Origin: Alteribacter aurantiacus DSM 18675
GTDB lineage: Bacteria > Bacillota > Bacilli > Bacillales > Salisediminibacteriaceae
Direction of reading: 5' to 3'
Assembly (NCBI RefSeq): GCF_000429705.1
Contig: NZ_KE386942.1
Span: 513,241 to 577,240 of the forward strand
DNA: 64,000 bases
The position numbers and the translations under genes are program-made. The notes below the pieces were generated by a model. The model searched no databases. It was not told where the DNA came from and worked only from the letters and a program-made list of their open reading frames with translations. This document shows, in pieces, positions 33,434 through 42,190 of the stretch (the first letter of the stretch is position 1; every line of letters begins with the position of its first letter).

Positions 33434-35734
33434 ATGAAAAGAACCAGAAGTTCGACAATTGGGTACCCAAGAATTGGTGAAAAAAGAGAATGGAAAGAAG
33501 CACTGGAAGCGTACTGGAGCGAATCCATCACAGAAAAAGACTTACTAACTAAAATGGCCGACCTACGCTTAAACGACCTCCAAAAACAAAAGGACCTCGG
33601 AGTCGACCTGATCCCTGTAGGCGACTTCAGCTTTTACGACCATGTGCTTGATACTGCCGTGATGTTCGGACTCATTCCAGATAGGTTCCACGCTGAAGAT
33701 TCGTCTCTTTTAGAAACGTATTTTGACATCGCTAGAGGAAACAAGGGAGCTATAGCTTCAGAAATGACGAAATGGTTTAATACAAACTACCATTACATTG
33801 TTCCAGAATTTGACCAGAATACCACACCAGTATTAAAAGAAAATCGGCCCCTTTCTTATTTTCTTGAAGCGAAAAACAAGCTCGGTATTATCGGCAAGCC
33901 TGTACTCCTCGGCCCCGTTACCTTACTTAAGCTCTCAAAAGGATATAAGAACGAGGATTTTGGATCTCTATTAAACACCCTCGTTCCCCTATACCAGCAC
34001 GTTCTCAAAGAACTAGGCGAAGCAGGTGTTGAGTGGGTCCAGCTTGACGAACCTATTTTAGGTACCGATTTGACAGAAAAAGAACAGGAGTATGTAACGG
34101 ACACCTACAATAAGCTTCACTCATCTAACATAAAGCCGAAGATCCTTTTGCAAACCTATTTTGAAGCCGCCTCTGACTATGAAGCGCTCATCTCCCTCCC
34201 GGTGGACGGCTTTGGTTTGGATTTTGTCCACGATGATGGAAGGAATTTCGACGCTTTAAAGAAGTTTGGATTTCCTGCTGATAAAACATTAGCAGCCGGG
34301 GTAGTGAATGGGCGTAACGTTTGGGGAAGTGACTTGGAAGAGAAGTGGGATCTGCTTGAAAGAATCCGCGAGATTGTTTCTGGTGACCGGCTCATCGTTC
34401 AGCCTTCCTGTAGCCTTTTACACGTCCCTGTCACTGTTAAAACCGAGGAGAACCTAGCCCCTGAACTAAAGGGTGCCTTAGCCTTTGCCGATGAAAAAAT
34501 CGAAGAAATTACCCTTTTGGTAAAAGGAATCAATCAGGGCAGACCATCCATCGAAGAGAACATAAAACATCAACGTGAGCGCCTTCAGCTCTTCCACCAC
34601 TTCCCACCAAGAATAAAGCCTGATGCGCAGAAAGAAGTAAGTGACTGGGGAGGAAAAGAGCCGATTCGTGACCTTTCTTTTCCCGAAAGGCAGGCATTAC
34701 ATCAAGATCAATTCAAACTACCTATACTTCCTACAACAACAATCGGTAGTCTCCCACAAACATCAGAAATCCGTCAGGCACGGTCCCGTTACCGGCATGG
34801 TGACTGGTCTGCGGCAACTTACGACAACTTTATTAATCAAAAAGTAGCAGAGTGGATTGACATTCAAGAATCAATTGGGCTTGACGTCCTCGTCCACGGG
34901 GAATTTGAACGAAATGACATGGTAGAGTACTTCGGTGAAAAGCTTGATGGGTTTGCATTTACGAAGTTTGGTTGGGTACAATCCTATGGCTCCCGCAGTG
35001 TAAAACCACCAATTATATACGGAGATGTTGCTTCGCCGGAACCGATGACTACAAAAGAAATTACCTATGCTCAGTCTCTCACTAACAAGCCGGTAAAAGG
35101 TATGCTTACAGGTCCTGTGACCATATACAAATGGTCGTTTCCACGTGAAGACATCCATGCCTTTGACGTGACCAAACAAATCGCGCTAGCCTTGCAAAAG
35201 GAAATCAGCCACCTTGAGGAAAACGGCATCGGCATGATCCAGGTAGATGAGCCAGCATTACGCGAAGGTCTGCCTCTTAAAGACTCAAAGAAACAACAAT
35301 ATCTTCAGGAATCGATCTATGTATTCAGGCTTGCAACCTGCAAGGTCAAAAATGAAACCCAAATCCATACGCATATGTGCTATTCGGAATTCGGGGAAAT
35401 CATTGATTCTATTAAGCAGCTGGATGCTGACGTCATCTCTATTGAAACAGCCCGAAGCCACGGGGAATTAATCGCTGATTTCGAAAATGTCTCCTACGAT
35501 AAAGGAATCGGCCTAGGCGTATACGACATACACAGCCCTCGTGTTCCAAGTACGGAAGAAATGGAAACGAGTATCCTCCGGGCACTAAAGGTGCTGCACC
35601 CGCAACAGTTCTGGGTCAACCCTGACTGCGGCCTGAAAACAAGGGGAATCGATGAAACCGTCCCATCCCTCAAGAACATGGTTGAAGCCACCAAACGTGT
35701 GCGAGAGAAGCTTGCCGCGGTGCCTGTGCGCTAG
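33434..35734 (+). CDS. metE: Cobalamin-independent methionine synthase
   Basis: The ATG at 33434, seven bases after AGGAGG, gives 766 residues. This enzyme transfers a methyl group from methyltetrahydropteroyl-triglutamate to homocysteine, making methionine without B12. The C-terminal barrel has the zinc ligands in THMCYSEFGE and in NPDCGLKTRG (Cys about residue 732), as well as VHGEFERNDMVEYFGE. The N-terminal duplicated barrel starts SSTIGYPRIGEKREWK. Its leader carries SAM and B12 riboswitches in tandem, so it should be off when either methionine pathway product or B12 is plentiful. Confidence 0.97.
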   Translation: MKRTRSSTIGYPRIGEKREWKEALEAYWSESITEKDLLTKMADLRLNDLQKQKDLGVDLIPVGDFSFYDHVLDTAVMFGLIPDRFHAEDSSLLETYFDIARGNKGAIASEMTKWFNTNYHYIVPEFDQNTTPVLKENRPLSYFLEAKNKLGIIGKPVLLGPVTLLKLSKGYKNEDFGSLLNTLVPLYQHVLKELGEAGVEWVQLDEPILGTDLTEKEQEYVTDTYNKLHSSNIKPKILLQTYFEAASDYEALISLPVDGFGLDFVHDDGRNFDALKKFGFPADKTLAAGVVNGRNVWGSDLEEKWDLLERIREIVSGDRLIVQPSCSLLHVPVTVKTEENLAPELKGALAFADEKIEEITLLVKGINQGRPSIEENIKHQRERLQLFHHFPPRIKPDAQKEVSDWGGKEPIRDLSFPERQALHQDQFKLPILPTTTIGSLPQTSEIRQARSRYRHGDWSAATYDNFINQKVAEWIDIQESIGLDVLVHGEFERNDMVEYFGEKLDGFAFTKFGWVQSYGSRSVKPPIIYGDVASPEPMTTKEITYAQSLTNKPVKGMLTGPVTIYKWSFPREDIHAFDVTKQIALALQKEISHLEENGIGMIQVDEPALREGLPLKDSKKQQYLQESIYVFRLATCKVKNETQIHTHMCYSEFGEIIDSIKQLDADVISIETARSHGELIADFENVSYDKGIGLGVYDIHSPRVPSTEEMETSILRALKVLHPQQFWVNPDCGLKTRGIDETVPSLKNMVEATKRVREKLAAVPVR

Positions 35735-35736
35735 TT

Positions 35737-35767
35737 GGTGCCTGTCACTACCCGGAATTTGTCGAAA
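35737..35767. repeat. GGTGCCTGTCAC dispersed repeat
   Basis: GGTGCCTGTCACTACCCGG followed by AATTTGTCGAAA recurs with small changes at 42771-42801 (opposite strand) and in part at 37075-37106. Confidence 0.6.
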
Positions 35768-35811
35768 CCATAGAACTTTCTCCCAAAGTTTCATAGACTC
35801 AGCCGAAATAA

Positions 35812-35841
35812 AGGCTCGCAAAGGGAGATGCGAGCCTTTTT
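35812..35841 (+). terminator. Terminator after metE
   Basis: AGGCTCGCA and TGCGAGCCT form the stem, followed by TTTTGAC. Confidence 0.8.
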
Positions 35842-35847
35842 GACAAA

Positions 35848-36041
35848 TCTATCAGTCTTTGGAATGCGCTTTAGCTTTAGCAGCACCAAACACCAACCAC
35901 GTTTTAAGAAACTCGTGAACATCTCTGCACCGAGTACAATCGCAAAGATGACCAGCGTGACCCCGAGCATCTGGTCGTATGCCATCATACTGGACGCTCT
36001 GAACAGCTCCTAGCCGATTGCGCCTGCACCAACAATCCCTT
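35848..36041 (-). pseudogene. Remnant of an ABC transporter permease C-terminus
   Basis: Read on the minus strand, this stretch gives GIVGAGAIG, a stop codon, then ELFRASSMMAYDQMLGV, followed by a hydrophobic helix ending TSFLKRG. That order matches the C-terminus of PhnE- or MetI-like permeases. The N-terminal part is missing, and the left border carries an AGAACCGTCCCT repeat fragment. It is a broken fragment, not an active gene. Confidence 0.45.
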
Positions 36042-36101
36042 ATAGGACCTCTCCAAAATACCATACAAGAACCGTCCCTAAAAACATCAGTGCCCGGTTT
36101 C

Positions 36102-36917
36102 TTACTTTGAAAAAAAGAAATCATTCACGGTCTGCTCGAGCGTGCCTTTTGTGATAACTTTCGGATCAAATTGAAGGTCTTCTTTTATGAGCGTGCGGAC
36201 GAGCTGCGGACGCAGGCCCGTAATGATGCACTCACAGCCCATCAAATATGTACCATTTATCGTTTTCATTATTCGATTCATGCTTGTGGTGTCAATCTGT
36301 GCAATACCCGAAAAATCAATAATGAGTGTTTCAATATTCAGTCTTTTAACTTCAGGCAGGGTCTTTCCTTCGATTGTTTCCACTCGGTCTTCATCGACTT
36401 CCCCGATGAGAGGCAGAACACATACACTATCACTGAGCGGAATAATCGGGGCACTCAGATTTTCAACAAGTTCACGCTGAGCAGCAAGAAGGGCATCTTT
36501 ATAGCGGGAATAACTTAAAAAGAAACCGTTGAGGAACTGATCAATCGCATCATTCACCTGTCTCTCAAGTTTAAAGAAGTTCACCTTCTTATCTTTGTTT
36601 TCTTCATGAAACTCTTCCAGAAACCGCCACATCGTCCGGCGGATCGACTGAACCCATTCCAGTTTGAATGACAGTGTGAGATCATGTTGCGCCCAGACCA
36701 CGCCTTCTTTTTCCGCAAACGATGCTAAAGAAGCATTTTCCCCGAGGGCATACATTACCAGTTTATGCGCATTCTCAAGAAGGTCAATATTTCCTACTCG
36801 ATGTATTTCATCAATCTTGTCCCGAACTTGAGAAGCATCGCAAATCAGCTTATTTCGGAAGTCTTCTTGTCTCTGGTTAAAATAATCTGCATAAATTTCA
36901 TGAGAGTTTGAATTCAC
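36102..36917 (-). CDS. RsbR-type stressosome protein (STAS domain)
   Basis: This 271-residue protein has an N-terminal globin-like or helical sensor domain (residues 10-150) and a C-terminal STAS domain (about 165-265). The STAS region has DFSGIAQIDTTSMNRI and GCECIITGLRPQL, matching the two threonine-bearing loops that RsbT phosphorylates in RsbR proteins. It is likely a paralogue that joins the stressosome controlling sigma-B. The rest of the rsb genes are not here. It starts at the ATG 36915-36917. Confidence 0.85.
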   Translation of the reverse strand: MNSNSHEIYADYFNQRQEDFRNKLICDASQVRDKIDEIHRVGNIDLLENAHKLVMYALGENASLASFAEKEGVVWAQHDLTLSFKLEWVQSIRRTMWRFLEEFHEENKDKKVNFFKLERQVNDAIDQFLNGFFLSYSRYKDALLAAQRELVENLSAPIIPLSDSVCVLPLIGEVDEDRVETIEGKTLPEVKRLNIETLIIDFSGIAQIDTTSMNRIMKTINGTYLMGCECIITGLRPQLVRTLIKEDLQFDPKVITKGTLEQTVNDFFFSK

Positions 36918-37074
36918 TGGTTTTCACATCCTTAAAGTAAATTTCATTACCATAATTATATCATTTCAGAATTTTGATTTCATGATAAAAATTGATGTTT
37001 CTTGAAAGGCCTACCAGATCCCACTTGGGTTTAGCGTTATGGGAGGCGCCTCCCTCTCCGTTGAGCTAGCTGGC

Positions 37075-37106
37075 GCACTGTCCCCACTCGGACTTTGTCG
37101 AATCAA
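37075..37106. repeat. Degenerate CTGTCCCCACTCGGACTTTG repeat
   Basis: The segment CACTCGGACTTTGTCGAA matches the second half of the repeats at 35737 and 42771. A perfect palindrome GGGAGGCGCCTCCC (37041-37054) lies just upstream. No gene is seen in 36918-37214. Confidence 0.4.
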
Positions 37107-37147
37107 CAGGACTTTTTACATCTGCTACAAATCCATACACAGCAAAA

Positions 37148-37178
37148 AGACGTGAGTGCGTAGTGACTCACGTTTTTT
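37148..37178. terminator. Terminator after the acetyltransferase gene
   Basis: CGTGAGT and ACTCACG flank an eight-base loop, with A/T runs on both sides. Confidence 0.65.
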
Positions 37179-37214
37179 TACAGGCTTGCCGCCGCATCAT
37201 CTGGAGAACCGTCC

Positions 37215-37745
37215 CTAATTAGTCTTTAACAATGAGTAGACATAGGTGTCGTGTGGCTCACCATTTTGATACATATAATCTCTTAACACTCCTTCTTTTT
37301 TAAAGCCTGCCTGAGTCAGCAATCGATTCGATGCTTCATTCTCTATAAATACTACTGCACCTATGCGAGTTAACTCCATCTCACCAAATCCATATGAGCA
37401 GATCTCAGACAGTGCTTCTGAAATATAGCCTCTCCTCCAAAAATCAGGATGAATCTCATACCCGATTTCTGCTCGTTTATGTTTAGGGGACCAGGCATTG
37501 AATCCAATTGTCCCTATTAAGCTTCTGTTACCTTTTACTTGAATTCCCCACCTCAGTCCCCTCTTTTCTTTATAATTACTAGAAAAGAAATCAACAAACT
37601 TCTTGGCCTGTTCCATATCCTTTAATGTTTCCTGACCATAAAAACGCGTCACATGATCGTTTGAAAAACAAGCAAAAATCGCTTCTGCATCTTCATTGGT
37701 AATTTCTCTTAGTATTAATCTTTCTGTCTCTAAAACTGGAAACAC
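37215..37745 (-). CDS. GNAT-family N-acetyltransferase (RimJ/RimL-like)
   Basis: The GTG at 37743-37745, after GGAGAGG, gives 176 residues beginning VFPVLETERLILREI, the usual start of RimJ-type acetyltransferases. The acetyl-CoA loop is IHPDFWRRGYISEALSEI and the late motif NEASNRLLTQAGFKKEGVLRDY. It may acetylate ribosomal-protein N-termini or small molecules. It ends a minus-strand group with a Nudix and a HAD enzyme. Confidence 0.88.
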   Translation of the reverse strand: MFPVLETERLILREITNEDAEAIFACFSNDHVTRFYGQETLKDMEQAKKFVDFFSSNYKEKRGLRWGIQVKGNRSLIGTIGFNAWSPKHKRAEIGYEIHPDFWRRGYISEALSEICSYGFGEMELTRIGAVVFIENEASNRLLTQAGFKKEGVLRDYMYQNGEPHDTYVYSLLKTN

Positions 37746-37810
37746 GTTATCTCGTCCTCTCCATTTTCCGATAAGTGAGGAGGTTCTCATGCTTCTGATC
37801 CCCACTGCTC

Positions 37811-38296
37811 CTATTTCCTTAAAGCACCATCCAATATTCCTTGATACAGTTCATTCCAACCATGATAATAGTCAGCGACCTCACTTGGGTTGATAAAAAT
37901 TCTTTCTCTTGACTCATACTTAGCTTTAAAATCATGTAAATACTCTACTTCCATACGGTAAAAAATTTGATAGCCTACCTTAGGATACGGGCTATTTTCA
38001 TCCCAATTCTGATTCTCCTTGTGGTCCACAATAATATAACCTAACAGAGAGGAACTTCCAGTAACATATCCTTCTTCATATGCCTCACGTTTTAGACATT
38101 CTTCAGGCGTCTCTTCACACTCAATATGCCCTCCAGGGAAATCCCATCCTCTATTTAGCTTTACTAATAATAAACGGTCACCATAAAAACAAAAGCCATG
38201 GACACTTGTGATTTGTTCTCTTGGCGGAAGGTTTTTAGCACGCTTCCACGTTAAAAGTACTTTTGATTCTCCCCAATTCACATATTTTGCAGTCAT
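37811..38296 (-). CDS. Nudix hydrolase
   Basis: This 161-residue protein has the Nudix box GGHIECEETPEECLKREAYE, which continues EGYV, near residues 56-80. The family cleaves nucleoside diphosphates linked to another moiety, such as dNTPs or nucleotide sugars. The substrate cannot be determined. It lies between an acetyltransferase and a HAD phosphatase in the same direction, 30 bases after the HAD gene. Confidence 0.9.
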   Translation of the reverse strand: MTAKYVNWGESKVLLTWKRAKNLPPREQITSVHGFCFYGDRLLLVKLNRGWDFPGGHIECEETPEECLKREAYEEGYVTGSSSLLGYIIVDHKENQNWDENSPYPKVGYQIFYRMEVEYLHDFKAKYESRERIFINPSEVADYYHGWNELYQGILDGALRK

Positions 38297-38326
38297 GTTT
38301 AATCTCCCTCAACACTTGTAGAGACA

Positions 38327-39025
38327 TTAGCCTCTGGTTGACTTCATTAAATGCCTTATTACAGAATTAAGCTCATCAATCTCAGCATAGGGTTTAATGT
38401 CGGTCCCATGTTGAACCTTATTTGGATTAAACCAAATCCCCCTTATGCCTGCGTTTTGACAGCCAGCGATATCCTTTTCAATATCATCGCCAATGAATAA
38501 GACCTCTTCCGGCTGCATATGCAGTTCGTTTAAAACTGATTCAAATATGCGGTTGTCGGGCTTACTAAACCCTACTTCTTCAGAGATGAAGACATGATCG
38601 AAGTAATGATAGAGGTTCGTGTTCCTTATTTTTGCTTTTTGCCTCTGAGTTGTACCATTTGTTATGACTCCAATTTTAACTTTCTCTTTCAGAGTATGAA
38701 CAAGATTGATCGTCTCTTGACTTACAGTAAAACATTGAGGAAAATGATGATTCCAAAACGCTTGAATTTCTTGTTTTGGGAGCCGATGTTTGGTTGGAAA
38801 TTTATCAAAGAATGCTTCCAATACTTCTGTTTTGTCACGATAACCATAGCTTCGTTTATCATATCTTTTGAACGTGGCTAACATCTCTTTCTTCACTAAA
38901 TGTTCCACATTCTCATAACAGGTTTCTAAAACAATGAGAAACAAGTTATCTACTGCCTTATTCCGATCGAGTAACGTATCGTCTAAATCAAACAGCACTA
39001 CTTTTACATCAGTAATCGTCTTCAC
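38327..39025 (-). CDS. HAD-superfamily hydrolase
   Basis: This 232-residue phosphatase-like protein has motif I FDLDDTLLDR at residues 12-21, motif II in VITNGT, and motifs III/IV in SKPDNRIFE and VLFIGDDIEKDI. The helical cap and FDLDD start fit the YjjG / pyrimidine 5'-nucleotidase or N-acylneuraminate-9-phosphatase-like group. The substrate is unknown. It is the middle gene of a loose minus-strand cluster. Confidence 0.9.
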   Translation of the reverse strand: MKTITDVKVVLFDLDDTLLDRNKAVDNLFLIVLETCYENVEHLVKKEMLATFKRYDKRSYGYRDKTEVLEAFFDKFPTKHRLPKQEIQAFWNHHFPQCFTVSQETINLVHTLKEKVKIGVITNGTTQRQKAKIRNTNLYHYFDHVFISEEVGFSKPDNRIFESVLNELHMQPEEVLFIGDDIEKDIAGCQNAGIRGIWFNPNKVQHGTDIKPYAEIDELNSVIRHLMKSTRG

Positions 39026-39061
39026 AACCTTTCTTAGTAAAGCCCTCTAAAAACGCACCAT

Positions 39062-39901
39062 TTATTCGACTTGATGTTTCGGCCTCAAAAATAGCGATTT
39101 TTCCAGAACGGCCGATAAATTGATTTGAGGAAGTTGCCGTTGGACCAAGTCATACACTTCTTCAATAATCGCTTCTAACTCTTTTATAGAAGATGTCGGA
39201 TGCCCAAGGAGAATGGACTCTAAGCGTTTCTCTATATTTTCAGGAGTCAGTACCATAGAACGAAGGGTCTGCTTTTGCCATTTGAAAGCAGGATGGTGTA
39301 CAAATTGTCGGTTTAAAGCAAACAAAACCCCCATGATGTTCGCTTGAACACCTACTATGACGCTATAAAGCATGAGCCAATCTTCTCGCTCAAGTAATGC
39401 CTCACGGTTATTCCATCTGTTACCTAAAACGACATGCTCATTTACCATAGCCGCACGTAATTCATCTGGGTAAACACTTACTGTTTCTTTCATCTTTTCA
39501 ATGATCGAATTCCCACTGAGTGCCACTCCATGATCAATCGTTGCTACAATGCACTGTTTATCCGAGTCTGTATCATATGAACCAATCACATCATTAAGAA
39601 CGTTGTGAATGGTTTCGGTTAGAAAATTGCTTATTTCTAATTTTACTCCTTGGGTGATGTACGTCTCAGACCATTCCTCATCTTCATAAGGATGAAAGTC
39701 AATCATCGTCCCTTTTGACTCTATGATCGGCGCCTTCCTTTGTTCGTCAGTTGGCCCCTCTTTCCAAAGAACGAATAACTCAATATCTGAATAGTCATCC
39801 TCCCACCCCCGCGCTACTGAGCCACCCAATAACACAGCCTCAACTTTTGGATTTTTTTCATATAGCCTACCTATCTTTGATGCTAATCCTCTTAGTTCCA
39901 C
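39062..39901 (-). CDS. Nucleotidyltransferase-fold protein
   Basis: The GTG at 39899-39901, after AAAGGGAG, gives 279 residues. The nucleotidyltransferase motif LLGGSVARGWEDDYSDIELF lies near residues 24-43, with the two metal-binding acidic residues in SDIE. A helical C-terminal domain follows. It resembles DUF4037 or aminoglycoside-adenylyltransferase-like proteins, but the substrate is unknown. Confidence 0.8.
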   Translation of the reverse strand: MELRGLASKIGRLYEKNPKVEAVLLGGSVARGWEDDYSDIELFVLWKEGPTDEQRKAPIIESKGTMIDFHPYEDEEWSETYITQGVKLEISNFLTETIHNVLNDVIGSYDTDSDKQCIVATIDHGVALSGNSIIEKMKETVSVYPDELRAAMVNEHVVLGNRWNNREALLEREDWLMLYSVIVGVQANIMGVLFALNRQFVHHPAFKWQKQTLRSMVLTPENIEKRLESILLGHPTSSIKELEAIIEEVYDLVQRQLPQINLSAVLEKSLFLRPKHQVE

Positions 39902-40028
39902 ATCAATTCTCCCTTTCAGAAACAACGTTCCCTCTTCACACTACTATTCTAGCAATCATTTTAACATAATTATCCAAACCGCTTCTCTTGAGAAAGAAAG
40001 TCTCTCCTCTCTTTTCTTCTAATAAAAA

Positions 40029-40053
40029 GAAGCAAAAGAACCGTCCCCAAATA
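40029..40053. repeat. GAACCGTCCCC half-repeat, copy 5
   Basis: GAAGCAAAAGAACCGTCCCC is one arm of the dispersed hairpin. The other arm has degenerated to CTCTCTTTTCTTCT. Confidence 0.6.
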
Positions 40054-40089
40054 GCAAAAAAAAAAGGCCTAAGCCCCCGTCACTTTCAA

Positions 40090-40254
40090 TCATCCCGTTT
40101 TCTTTTTATCCTTCATACTCTCGTAAATAATCCTGTTTAACTCTTCAATTTCCCATAGGAGAATGTTCTTCCCTATTCCCTTCATCTCACTGTATTCAAA
40201 ACGAAGCTTCTCCAGCTCTCGCTTGAATAGATCAATTTCCTCTATAGACAGCAT
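40090..40254 (-). CDS. Small protein, weakly Spo0E-like
   Basis: This 54-residue ORF starts at the ATG 40252-40254 with TAGGAGG upstream. It begins MLSIEEIDLFKRELEKLR and is helical and charged. The spacing of Leu and Ile resembles Spo0E-type aspartyl phosphatases, but the SxxxD active-site motif is replaced by WEIEE, so phosphatase activity is doubtful. The coding look and ribosome site support a real gene. Confidence 0.5.
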   Translation of the reverse strand: MLSIEEIDLFKRELEKLRFEYSEMKGIGKNILLWEIEELNRIIYESMKDKKKTG

Positions 40255-40460
40255 CACTTAGGTATCCTCCTATGACCTTGTTATCTACTATTATAGGTCA
40301 TAGAAAGGAATCTTAATCAGAGAATCTTACTATTCCATGATAGGCCTATACTAACGTTTCACCGTGTATTTCGCCACAGGCTTATCCGTTCTTGTCTTAC
40401 CATTGTCGACCGTGTCTAGATCGCTCTGAGTGTAAATGAACCCTAGGGACTACACCGGCG

Positions 40461-40838
40461 CTAGCGCTCAACCAACCGTCCGTCGCTGTCTACTAGCATG
40501 ATCGTAAAAGATTCACCATTAAAGGGAAGATCTCTCTCTTCAATTGCTGCAATAGCATCTCGTTTAATCATCTCTTGAACCGATGTAGGATCAGCCAAAT
40601 CCTCCATTACTTCAGACTGTATCGCAATCTGGCGATGACCGTAATCAACCTTTATTTCCCCTGTTATTTCATAATCTTCTAGTAGCCCCATTAATACCTC
40701 GTTCATTTCTCTTACATGTTCAATCTCAATGGTTTCATGAGAATCTGAGAGGTCGGAACCTGGAACTGCCCATATAAAAAAAGAGACCGCTCCAGCCACA
40801 AAAATCACCACTGCTGCTAAACCAAACAACGTTCTCAT
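40461..40838 (-). CDS. Membrane-anchored hypothetical protein
   Basis: The ATG at 40836-40838, after AAAGGAGG, gives 125 residues. An N-terminal hydrophobic helix (about residues 4-25) is followed by an acidic extracytoplasmic domain with no recognised family. It is monocistronic. The function is unknown. Confidence 0.65.
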   Translation of the reverse strand: MRTLFGLAAVVIFVAGAVSFFIWAVPGSDLSDSHETIEIEHVREMNEVLMGLLEDYEITGEIKVDYGHRQIAIQSEVMEDLADPTSVQEMIKRDAIAAIEERDLPFNGESFTIMLVDSDGRLVER

Positions 40839-40928
40839 GGACAAAACCTCCTTTTTACATAAAAGGTATGCCCATATTGATTAATCATTCCACCAGCGAA
40901 AGGGAAGCTGCGCCACCTTTAGTATTTC

Positions 40929-40953
40929 AAGAAGCAAAAGAACCGTCCCCACA
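40929..40953. repeat. GAACCGTCCCC half-repeat, copy 6
   Basis: AGAAGCAAAAGAACCGTCCC matches one arm of the dispersed hairpin; the partner arm is absent. It lies just past the end of the nuclease gene. Confidence 0.6.
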
Positions 40954-40989
40954 TGGTCAAACACTCCTGCCACAGCCCCACTCTGCCAA

Positions 40990-42135
40990 CTACTCCTCTT
41001 CCTGCGCCATATCCAATGCGATCTCGCTTCTTACATCCGTAAGCTTTTTCTTTGTTCCATCAGGGTAGACAAGACTCCAAAACGCCCAGCCGTTATACCG
41101 ATCTGTGTAATCTTCTCCTTTTATGGAGTTGACTGCGGCTATCGCAGAACTGGACAAGCTACTATATTCTTTTCCTTCAAAAAGAATATGTCCGGTCGTT
41201 AAATCAACCTCTGCTTCCGTAATCACATTTCCATAGGTAGACTCTAACTTCTTTTCCTCTTCATTTAAACGGGAGTAGACGTCTCTCCATGGTATTTTTG
41301 ACGTTCGCGTTGAAGATGAGGTTTTCACTTTTCTTTCTTCAGGCGTCTCATTTTTTACCGCATCGTAGATTTCATCCAATACTTCTTTGTATTTGTTGTA
41401 GATTGAAATGCATAGTTCGTCGTTCACTTTTGCCATGGGCTTGTTCACTCCTCTATGTACCAAGCGTAAGTTCAACACATACTGCTCCAACAAATTCTTG
41501 TTCGCCGTAGAAACCTTCGGGTGGTTTAAACACGGTGCGATTACATAATCGTATAACCCTTGATAATCCACGTGGATAAATTCCGGACATTTCGGTTGCA
41601 CCGTTCGATCCGCCGATAAGAACACCTTTAATTCATAGTCGAAAGAATCATCGAGGTTATTCAAGATTTTCGTATATGTATCGGTTTGGTCCTTGTTCTC
41701 ACGGGCCAATACTTTGTTTTCCACAACGATTCGCATCATGTCATTCGTTAAATACAAATCGAATCTCCCGCTCAGCTTCTCCCCCGTGCTTGGATCGATC
41801 GCTGATTCCCCAACCTCTGTAGCCACTTCCATTTCTTCCAACCTCAGATCCTCTGATTCGATCTTGGCAAAAGAAAGGTCTGTTTCCGCTCCTAATACGT
41901 TCTCTTCACAAATATAATAAAGGAACCGCTTTAAAGGGAATGTACCTAAATTCAAAGATGATGTTGGAGAAACAAGCCAACTAATAAAAGCACTATGTAC
42001 CAACTCTCGATGACCAAACCCCAATAGTTGAAAAAAGCTTTCCTTCTCAAATGTATCTTGTAAATACAAAAAATCAGGATCACTGATCATGTTATTCAGT
42101 TGCGATTTAAATTCTTTCGTATCACTCATCGACAT
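40990..42135 (-). CDS. PD-(D/E)XK nuclease fused to RAMA-like domain
   Basis: This is a 381-residue protein. Residues 35-155 hold a PD-(D/E)XK core: RFDLYLTNDMMRIVVENKVL gives Asp126, Glu139 and Lys141, with Gln150 in the following helix. An N-terminal helix FFQLLGFGHRELVHSAFISW is typical of the PDDEXK_20-like group. Residues about 305-370 form a compact domain (GHILFEGKEYSSLSSSAIAA, later NGWAFWSL) that resembles the RAMA/DUF4357 module, thought to read modified adenine. The combination suggests a modification-directed restriction enzyme. It is divergent from a zinc-ribbon gene. Confidence 0.75.
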   Translation of the reverse strand: MSMSDTKEFKSQLNNMISDPDFLYLQDTFEKESFFQLLGFGHRELVHSAFISWLVSPTSSLNLGTFPLKRFLYYICEENVLGAETDLSFAKIESEDLRLEEMEVATEVGESAIDPSTGEKLSGRFDLYLTNDMMRIVVENKVLARENKDQTDTYTKILNNLDDSFDYELKVFLSADRTVQPKCPEFIHVDYQGLYDYVIAPCLNHPKVSTANKNLLEQYVLNLRLVHRGVNKPMAKVNDELCISIYNKYKEVLDEIYDAVKNETPEERKVKTSSSTRTSKIPWRDVYSRLNEEEKKLESTYGNVITEAEVDLTTGHILFEGKEYSSLSSSAIAAVNSIKGEDYTDRYNGWAFWSLVYPDGTKKKLTDVRSEIALDMAQEEE

Positions 42136-42190
42136 CCATTAACCACTTCCATTCTTGTTGTCTATCACTCTACGATAATCATACCATAAC

